A stretch of 64,000 nucleotides of DNA from CAIJMU01 sp035530275 (GTDB lineage: Bacteria; Spirochaetota; Spirochaetia; Treponematales; Rectinemataceae). The notes below the pieces were generated by a model, which was not told where the DNA came from, searched no databases, and saw nothing but the letters and a program-made list of their open reading frames with translations. The stretch spans positions 39,291 through 103,290 of the forward strand of contig DATKVC010000004.1 of NCBI GenBank assembly GCA_035530275.1, given 5' to 3'. Shown here one piece after another: positions 1 through 8,485 of the stretch (within the stretch, counting starts at the first letter, position 1; the number at the start of each line of letters is the position of its first letter). Made by a program: the position numbers and the translations under genes.

Positions 1-1653
1 GCTCTTCGATTGTATGAAGAGGTTAGACGCGTCTCGGATGGCTCGCTTGGGATTGCACACGACGGCATCCTCCGGCTTGAGGGGCTCTCCCCTCGCGAGG
101 GCTCGCTGTACCTCCGCCCTATCGATGATTCCTTCGAGCCTGCCGTCGATGACTAGGGGAAAGCGGTCGAAGCGATATTTCCCGAATAGCTCTTTCAATT
201 TGACCGTGTTGAGGGTGGTGGCAAGCACCGGCGCTTTATTGGCGATCGCGGATAGTTCGAGATTGCGCCATCCGTCCAAATCGAGGGGAGGCCGCACCTT
301 GTGAAGCTCGTGGCCGTCCTGCACGAGGATCCCATCGTAGAAATTCTCTTTGCCGGTGAGGCTCGAAACGGCCATCGACACGAACATGCCGATCAGGAGG
401 GCCGGAACCATCGCGAACTGATGGGTCATCTCGAAGACTATGAGGAGGGAGGAGAGTGGCGCCTTGAGGACTGTGCCGAGGCAGGTGCTCATGCCGACCG
501 CCGAGAGAACTATCCGGTCCGAAGGACTCAAGGGGAGGAAGAGCGAAACCAAGCCGCCGATGAAATAGCCGGCCATGCCGCCGATGAAGAGAAGAGGGGA
601 AAATATTCCACCCGAGCCGCCGAGGCCGTAGGAAAAGATGGTCGCCGCAAGCTTGGCGAAAACGAGGATGCCAGCAACCCACCAGATGAAATTGTTCTTT
701 AGCACGGACTCAAGATCGATATAGCCCAAGCCGAAGACGCCAAGTTTGCCGGTAGCCGCGAAAACGCTGACCGCAAGGGCCCAGGTGACGAGGGCTCCAA
801 AGAAAGGCATCAGCCAGGCGGGATACCTTGTCTGGCCCTTGGCCTTAAGGCGCAACGCGAGCGTGTATTTTTGAAAGAGGAATCCGAGGAAGGCTGCCGC
901 GAGGGCCACCACGGGGGCGATCGCATAATGCACCCAGGTGACATTGTCGATAGCAGCCACATCGAAGGCGGGATGGCGGCCGATGACAGCATAGACGGCG
1001 AAGGCGCCTATGACCGACGATAGGACGACCCTTCCGATCGATCGACTGCTCAGGTCGCCGACGATCTCTTCGAGGACGAAGGTGATGGAGGCCAGGGGCG
1101 TATTGAAGGCGGCGGCGAGACCCGCGGAGGCGCCGATGAGGGCCGGCCCCCTCCGATTGCGCTTCGAAGATCCCGTATACGCCGAGAGCCATGAAGCGAG
1201 ACCGCCTCCCATGTAGACGGTTGGACCTTCGCGGCCGAGGCTCGATCCTCCCCCTATCGCGAGAACGCCTGCGATAAACTTTATGATAATTGGTTTGAGC
1301 GGCACATAGCCCATCTCGGTCCAGTAGGCCGCCTTGAGCTGGGGGATGCCGCTGCCGGCGGCCTCGGGGCTAATTTTCGTGAGAAGGAGACCTGAGGCGA
1401 GGGAGGTGCCGCCGATGGTCAGGAAGGTCGCCAGCAGGAAAAACGGCAAGGGGAGCTTCGCGAAATTGAGGAAGGTCAGGGCGAAGATCCCGTTTGTCAA
1501 CGCAAGAAAAGCGATGGCGACGCTCGCCGCGACGATGCTGAGAAGCGCGGTGATGAGGACGGTGCGAGTCGTTTCGGGCAAACCCAAGAATGACGTGAGA
1601 AGGGAGGAAAATATCCGTACGATCCTTGTTCGCAGGTCTTTCGATTGTGGCAT
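1..1653 (-). CDS. ClC-family chloride channel/transporter with CBS domains (3' end cut by window edge)
   Basis: This is an inner-membrane chloride channel or Cl-/H+ exchanger of the ClC family. Translating the minus strand from the ATG at 1653 gives one open frame with no stop to position 1, so the C-terminus lies outside the window. The three anion-selectivity signatures are present in order: GSGIPQ, GREGPT (with the gating Glu) and GSGGIFSP. After the hydrophobic core the frame continues into a cytoplasmic CBS domain (LNTVKLKELFGKYRFDRFPL...GIIDRAEV) and the start of a second one, so regulation by nucleotide binding is possible. The start is uncertain: a GAGG lies about 20 bases upstream of 1653, better spaced for an ATG cluster in another frame. 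Short open frames elsewhere in this interval are shadows. Family assignment is very secure; whether it is a channel or an exchanger cannot be told. Confidence 0.93.
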   Translation of the reverse strand, partial: MPQSKDLRTRIVRIFSSLLTSFLGLPETTRTVLITALLSIVAASVAIAFLALTNGIFALTFLNFAKLPLPFFLLATFLTIGGTSLASGLLLTKISPEAAGSGIPQLKAAYWTEMGYVPLKPIIIKFIAGVLAIGGGSSLGREGPTVYMGGGLASWLSAYTGSSKRNRRGPALIGASAGLAAAFNTPLASITFVLEEIVGDLSSRSIGRVVLSSVIGAFAVYAVIGRHPAFDVAAIDNVTWVHYAIAPVVALAAAFLGFLFQKYTLALRLKAKGQTRYPAWLMPFFGALVTWALAVSVFAATGKLGVFGLGYIDLESVLKNNFIWWVAGILVFAKLAATIFSYGLGGSGGIFSPLLFIGGMAGYFIGGLVSLFLPLSPSDRIVLSAVGMSTCLGTVLKAPLSSLLIVFEMTHQFAMVPALLIGMFVSMAVSSLTGKENFYDGILVQDGHELHKVRPPLDLDGWRNLELSAIANKAPVLATTLNTVKLKELFGKYRFDRFPLVIDGRLEGIIDRAEVQRALARGEPLKPEDAVVCNPKRAIRDASNLFIQSKS

Positions 1654-1785
1654 TGTTGGTCCATCATCATACTTTCGCCTCTGCTGTTCAAGTGGAGAGG
1701 CCGCGGATACCCCCAATTCGTGTCCCGATCCGCCATTTAGGACTATTCTTTTGCCCAAGGCAGATAGATCCAATGCAACGGATCT

Positions 1786-3045
1786 CTAGAGACCCGCGCC
1801 TATCGTTTCCGCGATCGGCAGACGGGCCGCCCTCCTCGCGGGAAGTATCGAGCCGACCAGGCTGGCTCCGATGCCGAGACCGGCGCTTAGGAGCGCGTGC
1901 CAGACCCGGTAGTCCGCGTGGTAGACCTCGCCGAAGGGAATCGGGAAATCCTTGGGAATCATCGACGATATGTCCACGCCCACCACGCCCAACCAGTAGG
2001 CGATCGGGGCGGCGATGCAGAAGCCGGCGACCGTGCCGATGGCGGCCAATACGGTGCCCTCGAGGAGGATGAGCCTGCGCGCGTCCCTGGCGCGGAATCC
2101 GACCGCGCGGAGGGCGGCGAGTTCCCGGTAGCGCTCGTGCACGGACATGGACATGGAATTGAGGATTCCGACGATGATGAGGGCGAAGAGTATCACCGCG
2201 ACGACGTAGAAGCTGTAGGTGTCGGCATGCACGCCGGACACCGTCGTCTTGGCGAACTCCTGCCAGCCGTAGGCCATCATGGAAGGACTGTTCGTGTCGC
2301 CCGAAGCGGCCCCGGTCGCGGGGAAGCCGGCGACGAACTGTCGGGCGGATTGGAGGACCTTGTCGATGTTCGGGCCCGAAAGGACGATGCGCGTGACCTC
2401 GTCCCCAAGGTCCAGCAGATCCTGGGCGGAGCCGAGATCGACATAGGCGATCGAATCGTCCATCGCCCCGTAGCCGAAGGAGAAGAGCCCCTTGAGCGGC
2501 AGGGCGACGCGGTTCTCCACGCCGTAACGATCGATGGCCGAAACCTGGAGGACGGCGCCCGGCAGGACATTCAGCTTCTTCGCGATGCCCGCTCCGAGAA
2601 GTATTCCCGGCTGCCCGTCCAGATAGCTACCGCTTCTGATCTTGCCGGAAAGGACGCTCACGCTCTTTTCGGCCTCGGCGTCGACGCCCTGGCCCAGGAG
2701 TTGCACCGAGCCGGAGGGGGCGATGATCCGCGCGAGGAAGTCGATGCGCCCGCTGGCGCCGGCGATTCCCGGCTCCGACAAGAGGCTGGTCCTTATGGCG
2801 TGATAGTCCGACACCGTGAGGTCGAGGGGGAAGCGCGCCGCTTCTTTTTGATAGCCCGATCGAAGGATCTGCGCGGCCCCCGTCTGGAAATCGATGATGG
2901 CGCCGTATATGTACGTGGCGTAGCCTTGGACCCAACCGAGGCAGATGAACATCAGGGCGACACCGAGGGCGATGGCCACGGTGTTGAGCGCCGTCCGGCG
3001 CCCGTTCCTGAACACGTTGCGCGCCGCCAAACCTGTCATTGTCAT
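1786..3045 (-). CDS. FtsX/LolE-type ABC transporter permease (second of pair)
   Basis: A 419-residue inner-membrane permease of the MacB/LolC-LolE class. One N-terminal membrane segment (about residues 15-40, following TGLAARNVFRNGRRTALNT) is followed by a large periplasmic MacB-PCD-like domain. Three membrane segments lie in the C-terminal FtsX domain (about 275-410), which contains the typical 'ERYRELAALRAVGFRARDARRLILLEG' coupling region. AGGAGG six bases before the ATG supports the start. It lies ten bases after the other permease gene and is the last gene of the operon. By family knowledge the two permeases and the ATPase form a mechanotransmission ABC complex moving lipoproteins, lipids or peptides from the inner membrane; the LolA-like gene upstream favours lipoprotein or lipid release. 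Substrate is inferred, not shown. Confidence 0.88.
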   Translation of the reverse strand: MTMTGLAARNVFRNGRRTALNTVAIALGVALMFICLGWVQGYATYIYGAIIDFQTGAAQILRSGYQKEAARFPLDLTVSDYHAIRTSLLSEPGIAGASGRIDFLARIIAPSGSVQLLGQGVDAEAEKSVSVLSGKIRSGSYLDGQPGILLGAGIAKKLNVLPGAVLQVSAIDRYGVENRVALPLKGLFSFGYGAMDDSIAYVDLGSAQDLLDLGDEVTRIVLSGPNIDKVLQSARQFVAGFPATGAASGDTNSPSMMAYGWQEFAKTTVSGVHADTYSFYVVAVILFALIIVGILNSMSMSVHERYRELAALRAVGFRARDARRLILLEGTVLAAIGTVAGFCIAAPIAYWLGVVGVDISSMIPKDFPIPFGEVYHADYRVWHALLSAGLGIGASLVGSILPARRAARLPIAETIGAGL

Positions 3046-3055
3046 GGCCTTCCTC

Positions 3056-4261
3056 CTACCCGTTCCTGAGCGCTTCTACGACCGACGAGCGCGTTCCGGC
3101 GAAGGCCGCATACAGACTGCCGACCACCGCGATGAGGGCGCCGAAGCCCACGTTCCGCAGGGTGGAGAAGAAATTCGTCCCGAAGTACATCACGTCGCCC
3201 CCACCGAAGATGTGGCTCGCCTCCCCTATCGGCAGGCCGTGTATCGCCAGATAGAGGACCAGGGGAAAGGCGAGGATCGCGCCCAGGAGGGCTCCCGCGA
3301 CACCTTGGCCGGCCCCTTCGAGGAGCACCAGGAAGGCCTGCTGCCTGCGCTTCATCCCTATGGCCCTGAGTGTGCCGTATTCCCGCTGCTTCTCGAAGAC
3401 GTTCATGAGGATGGCGTTGGTGATCACGGTCGCGGCGACGACAAGCACAATTATGTTGATCATGAGCATGAACATGTCCATGAATTTTATGAGCACGAGG
3501 AGGCTGCCTTGGAGACTGCTCCAGGTCCTGGCGACGCAGCCCTCCTTCGAAAGGAAGGGCAGCATCGCCTTGCTCGCCGCCTCGGCCTGGTTCGGATCGA
3601 CGAGCCTGACCCACAGCTCGGCGGCGCCGCTCGTCCCCAGGAGGTCGGAGGCCGTCGCGTTGTCTACGAAGGCCGTCGAATCGTCGAAGCTGCTGTCGTC
3701 CGTCCGGAAGACGCAGGCTATCGGCAGTTCCTTGTAGGCCGGGGCGCCGCCCGAATCCTTGACGAGGACCACGATTCTGTCGGAGCCGGAGGCACCGACG
3801 AGATCGAGTGCCCTCTGCGATATCGCGATGCCCGGGCCCTTGAACGGGAATGTCCCCTTGAGACTCCCTCGCGCCACCTGGGTGAAGAAGCCCGTGTCGC
3901 TCCCGACGCCGTACATCTTGAGGGGAAGGTTCTTGCCGCCGGCCATGACGAGGGCGCCGAAGGGAGTGACCTCCTCGACCCGCGACACGCGCGCATCCTT
4001 GAGCAGGACCTCGGAGATGGCGGCAGGGTTCCCGATGTAGTTCTTGGGTTCGAGCGGATCGAGGGCATCGACGCGGGCGGATCTCTCGATCAGGATATGG
4101 GCCGTCTCCTGTACGATCTTCTTGTTCATCCTGTCGCGCATTCCCTCGACCCAGCCGGACACGAATTCCATCACGAAGACCGAGAGGGCGACGGTCAGGA
4201 TGATCAGGACCGCCCGCTTCGGGCGCTTGAGCGCCGAAAGAAGGGCCATCTTGAGCAGCAT
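3056..4261 (-). CDS. FtsX/LolE-type ABC transporter permease (first of pair)
   Basis: A 401-residue permease with the same four-helix plan as its neighbour: N-terminal membrane segment (about 18-38), periplasmic domain to about 265, and three C-terminal helices. It carries the conserved cytoplasmic stretch 'FEKQREYGTLRAIGMKRRQQAFLVLLEG' that contacts the ATPase in FtsX-family permeases. Its ATG shares one base with the ATPase stop codon (TGATG), so translation is probably coupled. Two distinct permeases resemble the LolC/LolE heterodimer more than a MacB homodimer, and neither carries a fused ATPase domain. Confident on family; the transported substrate is inferred from the operon. Confidence 0.88.
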   Translation of the reverse strand: MLLKMALLSALKRPKRAVLIILTVALSVFVMEFVSGWVEGMRDRMNKKIVQETAHILIERSARVDALDPLEPKNYIGNPAAISEVLLKDARVSRVEEVTPFGALVMAGGKNLPLKMYGVGSDTGFFTQVARGSLKGTFPFKGPGIAISQRALDLVGASGSDRIVVLVKDSGGAPAYKELPIACVFRTDDSSFDDSTAFVDNATASDLLGTSGAAELWVRLVDPNQAEAASKAMLPFLSKEGCVARTWSSLQGSLLVLIKFMDMFMLMINIIVLVVAATVITNAILMNVFEKQREYGTLRAIGMKRRQQAFLVLLEGAGQGVAGALLGAILAFPLVLYLAIHGLPIGEASHIFGGGDVMYFGTNFFSTLRNVGFGALIAVVGSLYAAFAGTRSSVVEALRNG

Positions 4262-4944
4262 CAGGAGACCTCCTCGCCTTCGATCTCGCCGTCCCGAAGC
4301 CGTACGACGCGCTTTGCGTAGCGCATGACGCGCGGATCGTGGGTAGAGAACAGGAAGGTGACGCCCTTCTTCTCGTTGAGCGATTTCATCGCGTCGAGGA
4401 CGCTCTGCCCGGTCGCGCCGTCGAGATTGGCCGTGGGCTCGTCCGCGATGACGAGGCGGGGCTCGTTCGCCAGGGCCCGGGCGATGGCCACCCTCTGCCT
4501 CTGTCCCCCGGAGAGTTCGTCGGGCTTGTGCGCCGCGTACTCCGAAAGCCCTACGAGTTCAATGAGTTCCTTCACCCGCGCGCGACGCTCGGCCTTCGGG
4601 CGATGGGCAAGCATCATGGGTATCTCGATGTTCTCGGCTATGGAAAGCACGGGAACGAGATTGAAGCTCTGGAAGACGAATCCGATCTTCGCGAGCCGGA
4701 GTTCGGCCTCGGCGTCGTCGCCGTAGGTAGCGGTGCGGACATCGTCGAAGCGGAGTTCGCCGGAAGTAGGCCTGTCGATGCAACCGATCAGGTTGAGCAT
4801 GGTGGTCTTGCCGCAGCCCGAGGGCCCGACGATACAGGTGAACTCGCCCGGCTGGATGGAAAGGCTGACGCCTTTGAGCGCGTGGATGGTCGTGCGCCCG
4901 AGCGAGTAATCCTTGACGATAGTGTCCAATTCGACTAGAGCCAT
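4261..4944 (-). CDS. ABC transporter ATP-binding protein, LolD/MacB type
   Basis: A 227-residue ATPase that would power the two adjacent FtsX-type permeases. Visible motifs are Walker A GPSGCGKTT (about 39-47), Q-loop 'FVFQSFNLVPVLS', signature LSGGQRQRVAIARAL (about 143), Walker B LVIADEPTANLD and the switch histidine in STHD. The 'QSFNLVPVLSIAENIEIPM' stretch is typical of the LolD/MacB/FtsE group. AGGAG lies six bases before the ATG. The 51-base gap to the upstream barrel gene and the one-base overlap with the permease place it in the middle of a seven-gene operon. Length and motifs are complete, with no sign of decay. Confidence 0.93.
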   Translation of the reverse strand: MALVELDTIVKDYSLGRTTIHALKGVSLSIQPGEFTCIVGPSGCGKTTMLNLIGCIDRPTSGELRFDDVRTATYGDDAEAELRLAKIGFVFQSFNLVPVLSIAENIEIPMMLAHRPKAERRARVKELIELVGLSEYAAHKPDELSGGQRQRVAIARALANEPRLVIADEPTANLDGATGQSVLDAMKSLNEKKGVTFLFSTHDPRVMRYAKRVVRLRDGEIEGEEVS

Positions 4945-4995
4945 TTCGATCTCCTGCCATGACTGGCGTCTGGATGTCCGCGGTCGCGGCCGCGG

Positions 4996-6180
4996 CTAGA
5001 ACGAGAAGTCCACTCCGGTCCACACGATGAAGAGGGGAAGCCCGGCGGCGCGGGCGAGGGCGATGAACTCGCCGTCTCTGGCGCCGACCATCGCCTGCTC
5101 GTGGACGAAGAGACTCGCGTCGCCGAGATATAAGTCCAAGCGGGCGTCCTCGCTGAGACTTCCCCAGGGCAGCTGGATAGCCGCCGCGGCGGAAAAGTCG
5201 ATGGCATTGCCCTTCTCAGCGAAGAGGGAGAACTCCAGATAGTCCCTGCCGTAGAAGGGCGAAAAGGGATCGGCGGGGAGCCCGGTCGAAGCCAGGCTGG
5301 CGGCGAGGGCGGAGATGTCCGAGGCGCTCCTCCCGGGGTAGATGCCCCGATAGGCCGTCCCGACCTGGAAGGAGAGATCCCCGACGTCGAAATTGGTCCT
5401 GAGCTCGACCCGCAGCGACTGGGAATCCTGCGTCGAGCTCCCCGACAATGGATGGGAATCGGCGGCCTCGAGGGAGGCGAGGACAAAGGAAAGAGGCACG
5501 GAGAAATAGGCCAGAGGCCGGACTTCCCCGAGGCCCTCGCCGGACGCGTACAGGCCCGCAGCCGCGTCGAAAATGCCCGGCGAGAATCGCGCAAGGAGCC
5601 CGGAATCGAAATCCGAAAGCCCCTTGAGCTCCCCGGCGCGGGCGGCCCTGTCCGCCGAGACGATGGCGAGGGACGAGAAGGCCGGACTGGGTGTCCATTC
5701 CGCGTCGAGACCCCAGAAGCCTCCCTGGTCGATGTCCCGGGCGAAGGGGTTGACCGGAGAGCCGTACGAGCCCACCCCAAAATTACGGAGGAGGAGGCCC
5801 GCCCTGAGCTCAAGCGAGGAGGATGGAAGGAGGGCGGTTTCCGCTTCGCGGACGTCCAGGGCGAGATTGTTGGAGCGGTCGGTTGGATCGAGGCTGGAGG
5901 GCTTGTCGGCCAGGGCTGTGGCCGCGAGACGGAGCCGGAAGAGAAGCCGAGAGCTCTCGGCAGACAGAAGGGCTACGGATTGACCGGCGACTTGCACCGA
6001 AGGCCGGCCGAGTCCGTCTCCTATAAGCGATTGGGGCCAGGCCAATTTGGCGTAGCTCTGCACATTGCCGGTAATCCTGAAGTCGATCCCGCCGGAATCC
6101 TCCGCCGCGATCGGCGGACCGAGGATGGTGAGGAGTGCGAAGGCGCAGATCGGCGCGATCGTCCTTGCCCGGCCTCTCAT
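4996..6180 (-). CDS. Predicted outer-membrane beta-barrel protein of the export operon
   Basis: A 394-residue protein with no family I recognise. The start at 6180 gives an ATGA overlap with the LolA-like gene; a second ATG at 6192 is possible. A signal peptide is clear (basic MRGRART, hydrophobic core, cleavage near AAED). The mature part alternates short polar and amphipathic strands (for example LSFQVGTAYRGIYPG, DYLEFSLFAEKG, ARLDLYLGDASLF) and ends in VDFSF, a C-terminal aromatic typical of barrel proteins inserted by BamA. No transmembrane helix is seen beyond the signal. Its place between a LolA-like carrier and a LolCDE-like transporter suggests an outer-membrane receiver or channel for the same cargo. 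Function is inference. Confidence 0.72.
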   Translation of the reverse strand: MRGRARTIAPICAFALLTILGPPIAAEDSGGIDFRITGNVQSYAKLAWPQSLIGDGLGRPSVQVAGQSVALLSAESSRLLFRLRLAATALADKPSSLDPTDRSNNLALDVREAETALLPSSSLELRAGLLLRNFGVGSYGSPVNPFARDIDQGGFWGLDAEWTPSPAFSSLAIVSADRAARAGELKGLSDFDSGLLARFSPGIFDAAAGLYASGEGLGEVRPLAYFSVPLSFVLASLEAADSHPLSGSSTQDSQSLRVELRTNFDVGDLSFQVGTAYRGIYPGRSASDISALAASLASTGLPADPFSPFYGRDYLEFSLFAEKGNAIDFSAAAAIQLPWGSLSEDARLDLYLGDASLFVHEQAMVGARDGEFIALARAAGLPLFIVWTGVDFSF

Positions 6181-6962
6181 CGCACGAGCCAACTCTGATT
6201 GAACATGGCGTCGGGTAGGTCCTCGCGCGCCTTGAGATCGCGAATCACGACCGTGCTGCTGTCTCCCGTGCCGTCGGTAGCCGTCATGACCAGGCGACTG
6301 GGCCTAAGCCGTCCCGCGATGCTGGAGTATCCGGACAACTCCATGGTCTTGATATGCAGCCCGCTCTTGGCGTCGTATTCCACCCTGAGCGGCAGCAGGC
6401 CGTCCTTTCTGAGGTAGAGGCGGACCGAACCATAGGGCACGTCCCACCTCTTGGCCGTGCCGGCCACTATCCAGACATCGACCTTGCCGAAATCCGGACT
6501 GTCGATCGTCGTCGAGCCGGCCAGGCTCGCCGTGTAGTCGTTGGCCCAGGTGGAGTCGCCTACATCGTTGTTTGAAAAGACGCTGCCCTGGAAGGACTCG
6601 CGCGGAGACAGGCGTATCGGGCTCCGCGAGCCCGATCGTGGGCTGTACATCCACAGGGCTCCCTCCGTCTGGAGGAAACGCATGCCCTTCGAACGCGGGG
6701 GCGAGAGCATTTCCATGAAGGTTCCCCGGCCCGCCTTGTGCTCGACCTCGATTTCCATCGTCGTGGCGTCGGCTCCCCGGTGTAGGGTGCTGATGCTGGC
6801 TATCATGCTGAAGCTGGCTGGATACATGGTCAGATCCGCGGCCCGCATGGCGGCGTTAGGATCGATGGTCTGGGCCGCCACTGCTCCGCCCCCCGCGGCG
6901 ACGAAGGCGACGAGGATGGCGATTGCCTTGGCAAAGGCGCGCCCTTCAAGTCCATGCTTCAT
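6177..6962 (-). CDS. LolA-like outer-membrane lipoprotein-sorting protein (COG2834 type)
   Basis: A 261-residue secreted periplasmic protein. Residues 1-30 form a signal peptide (AIAILVAFVAAGGGAVAAQT). The remainder matches the LolA/LppX half-barrel fold used to carry lipids or lipoproteins: 'RADATTMEIEVEHKAGRGTFMEMLSPPRSKGMRFLQTEGALWMYSPRSGSR' and 'DYTASLAG...WIVAGTAKRWDVPYGSVRLYLRKDGLLPLRVEYDAKSGLHIKTMELSGY'. The family name 'outer membrane lipoprotein-sorting protein' is commonly given to such relatives found beside RND or FtsX-type exporters. Its ATG overlaps the regulator's stop codon (TAATG), and its stop overlaps the barrel gene. Cargo unknown; a dedicated role with the adjacent ABC transporter is a strong contextual inference. 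Confidence 0.82.
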   Translation of the reverse strand: MKHGLEGRAFAKAIAILVAFVAAGGGAVAAQTIDPNAAMRAADLTMYPASFSMIASISTLHRGADATTMEIEVEHKAGRGTFMEMLSPPRSKGMRFLQTEGALWMYSPRSGSRSPIRLSPRESFQGSVFSNNDVGDSTWANDYTASLAGSTTIDSPDFGKVDVWIVAGTAKRWDVPYGSVRLYLRKDGLLPLRVEYDAKSGLHIKTMELSGYSSIAGRLRPSRLVMTATDGTGDSSTVVIRDLKAREDLPDAMFNQSWLVR

Positions 6963-7276
6963 TATTTTTTCCCCTTTCTGGAACTGATTAAAAGAAGTTC
7001 TTCGACGGCCGCAAGATAGGCCTCGAATTCGACCTTGCCGAGCCGCGTGAGGCGATAGACCGTCTGCGCCTTCATGCCGGCCACTTCCTTGCGTTTCTCG
7101 AGATAGCCGCCTTCGATGAGCCGCTCGAGGTGGGCGTAGGCGGCCCCGTCGCTGGCCTCGATCAATTCCCGCAGCGTCGTGAAGGCCGCGTACTCGTCCC
7201 GGTACAGCAGGGCGACGATGGCAAGTCGGGACTTCTCGAAGAAGATCCCATTGAACCGGGCGAAGGGGTCAGCCAC
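6962..7276 (-). CDS. Winged-helix transcriptional regulator (MarR/PadR-like)
   Basis: A 104-residue winged-helix regulator. The core 'ARFNGIFFEKSRLAIVALLYRDEYAAFTTLRELIEASDGAAYAHLERLIEGGYLEKRKEVAGMKAQTVYRLTRLGKVEFEAYLAAVEELL' gives a helix-turn-helix and a beta wing of the type often annotated 'winged helix DNA-binding domain / transcriptional regulator' in export operons. I chose the GTG at 7276, which has GAGG seven bases upstream and overlaps the previous stop by eight bases; an ATG at 7300 would add eight residues. Position as second gene of the operon suggests local autoregulation, and paired direct repeats upstream of the operon (8001-8033) are the natural operator candidate. Confidence 0.82.
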   Translation of the reverse strand: MADPFARFNGIFFEKSRLAIVALLYRDEYAAFTTLRELIEASDGAAYAHLERLIEGGYLEKRKEVAGMKAQTVYRLTRLGKVEFEAYLAAVEELLLISSRKGKK

Positions 7277-7883
7277 GTCGCCGCCTCTCGATGGCGACAA
7301 TATGGATGCCGCTGGCGCAGTACAGCAGCGAGGCGATGACGCCGCTCGCGAGGAAGGCGACCGGACCCTTGAAGCCGGCGAATTCCAGGAGGAGCCCGAC
7401 GGCGATGCCGACGAAGGCTTCGATGAAGAGGGAGGAGTAGGAGATCTGGGCGTAGAAAATCATGGCGAAGGACCCCACCAAGAGCACGAGGCCCGGGGTC
7501 AAGGCGAGGGCCATGGCGAGACGGATCATCACGAGGGTGAGAATGATGACCGAGGCGAGGCCGCCGAGGAGGGCTCCGCCGAATCTTCGATTCAAAAGCG
7601 GCACGGCGCTCCTTCCGGCCTTCAGCGCGAAGGAGATGCTTTCCACGACGGCGCCGACGATTAGGATGGGCAGCCATATCCACACGAGGGCCTTGTGGAC
7701 ATCGAGGCCCGAACCCGTATAGGCGAGGTAGTGGAAGATCGAACCGCCGGCCACGAGGAAGGCCCAGATGAAGAAGGCCCAGGGATAAATGAGCGGAACA
7801 TCTTCCCTGTCCGCGAGCATCGTTCGGATCGCGCGAATGTCGTCGACCCGCTTCTCGAACTCTTTTTCCTTTTCCTCGGTCAT
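7269..7883 (-). CDS. Multi-pass membrane protein heading the export operon, function unknown
   Basis: A 204-residue integral membrane protein. The start at 7883 is supported by GGAGGG six bases upstream; an open frame extends further upstream to 8030 but would translate promoter DNA. The soluble N-terminus (MTEEKEKEFEKRVDDIRAIRTMLADRED) is followed by roughly six hydrophobic segments, starting PLIYPWAFFIWAFLVAGGSIF and ending GVIASLLYCASGIHIVAIERRRRG. The conserved-looking beginning resembles small membrane proteins that precede winged-helix regulators in other genomes, but I do not recognise a named family. It overlaps the regulator gene, so coupled expression is likely. It may sense or modulate the transporter; that is speculation. 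Confidence 0.7.
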   Translation of the reverse strand: MTEEKEKEFEKRVDDIRAIRTMLADREDVPLIYPWAFFIWAFLVAGGSIFHYLAYTGSGLDVHKALVWIWLPILIVGAVVESISFALKAGRSAVPLLNRRFGGALLGGLASVIILTLVMIRLAMALALTPGLVLLVGSFAMIFYAQISYSSLFIEAFVGIAVGLLLEFAGFKGPVAFLASGVIASLLYCASGIHIVAIERRRRG

Positions 7884-8485
7884 CGTTGCCCTCCTCGCGA
7901 AAATCGACTGCCTGCGCGCGGCGACTGTCCTGGAGCGGCTTGGGACACAAGGGCTTGCCGCCCCCATTCCCCTCCCGACTGACGGAAAGCATCGCCTCGG
8001 TTTGTATTCGAAAGTAACTTTGTATTTCAAAGTAGAGCCTCCGGAGGCCCACTGTCAAGCCTCATTCCCTGGCGATGCGCCATTCAGGATGGGCGCAGGG
8101 AACTTCGGTCCGAGGAGAAGGCGAATAGCCGCGGAGATGACGGCCGATCAAGTCCGATCGAGTCCGAACCTGGACTCGCGCATAGCTAGAAGGACAAGCC
8201 TGCCATCGGCCCTACCTCATCGTCCGCTGTCATTCCCACCTCCGAGGCCACTTTCTTCCCTACATTCGGCGATAAGCGACTCGACGCGATAACGCCTTCG
8301 CAGCGGGGAGACTGGCGCATGCTTCTGCGGAAGAAGACTACTTCGTCGCCTTCGAATCGATCAGCGATCTTTGTTGAGATACCGACACTTTTATAACCCA
8401 TAAGCCATTAATCTCAGCGGCTTTAAGGTAATTGAGACCTCCCCTCCCAAGAGTGAAACTGACGTACACGGAAGGGGCAAGTTCA
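7884..8485. other. Divergent intergenic region between export operon and Xre gene
   Basis: About 600 bases separate the export operon (minus) from the Xre regulator (plus). The part next to the operon (8001-8033) carries the paired 15-bp repeats described separately. The remaining sequence to about 8430 shows no protein family in any frame, no RNA gene and no strong hairpin that I could support. Confidence 0.5.
8001..8033 (-). promoter_or_regulatory. Paired 15-bp direct repeats overlapping a candidate promoter for the export operon
   Basis: Two near-identical 15-mers, TTTGTATTCGAAAGT (8001-8015) and TTTGTATTTCAAAGT (8019-8033), lie 18 bases apart. The second is also a palindrome on the minus strand, ACTTTG-AAATA-CAAAGT. 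Read on the minus strand, TTGAAA followed after 18 bases by TACAAA could serve as a weak promoter, so a protein bound here would block it. They are AT-rich in a GC-rich region. The winged-helix regulator encoded in the operon is the obvious candidate ligand; this is inference. Confidence 0.55.

Noticed and set aside
236..1736. Frameshifted or broken ClC gene suggested by several short minus-strand frames
   Set aside because: The real frame is continuous from 1653 to the left edge with all ClC motifs; the short frames are in other registers.
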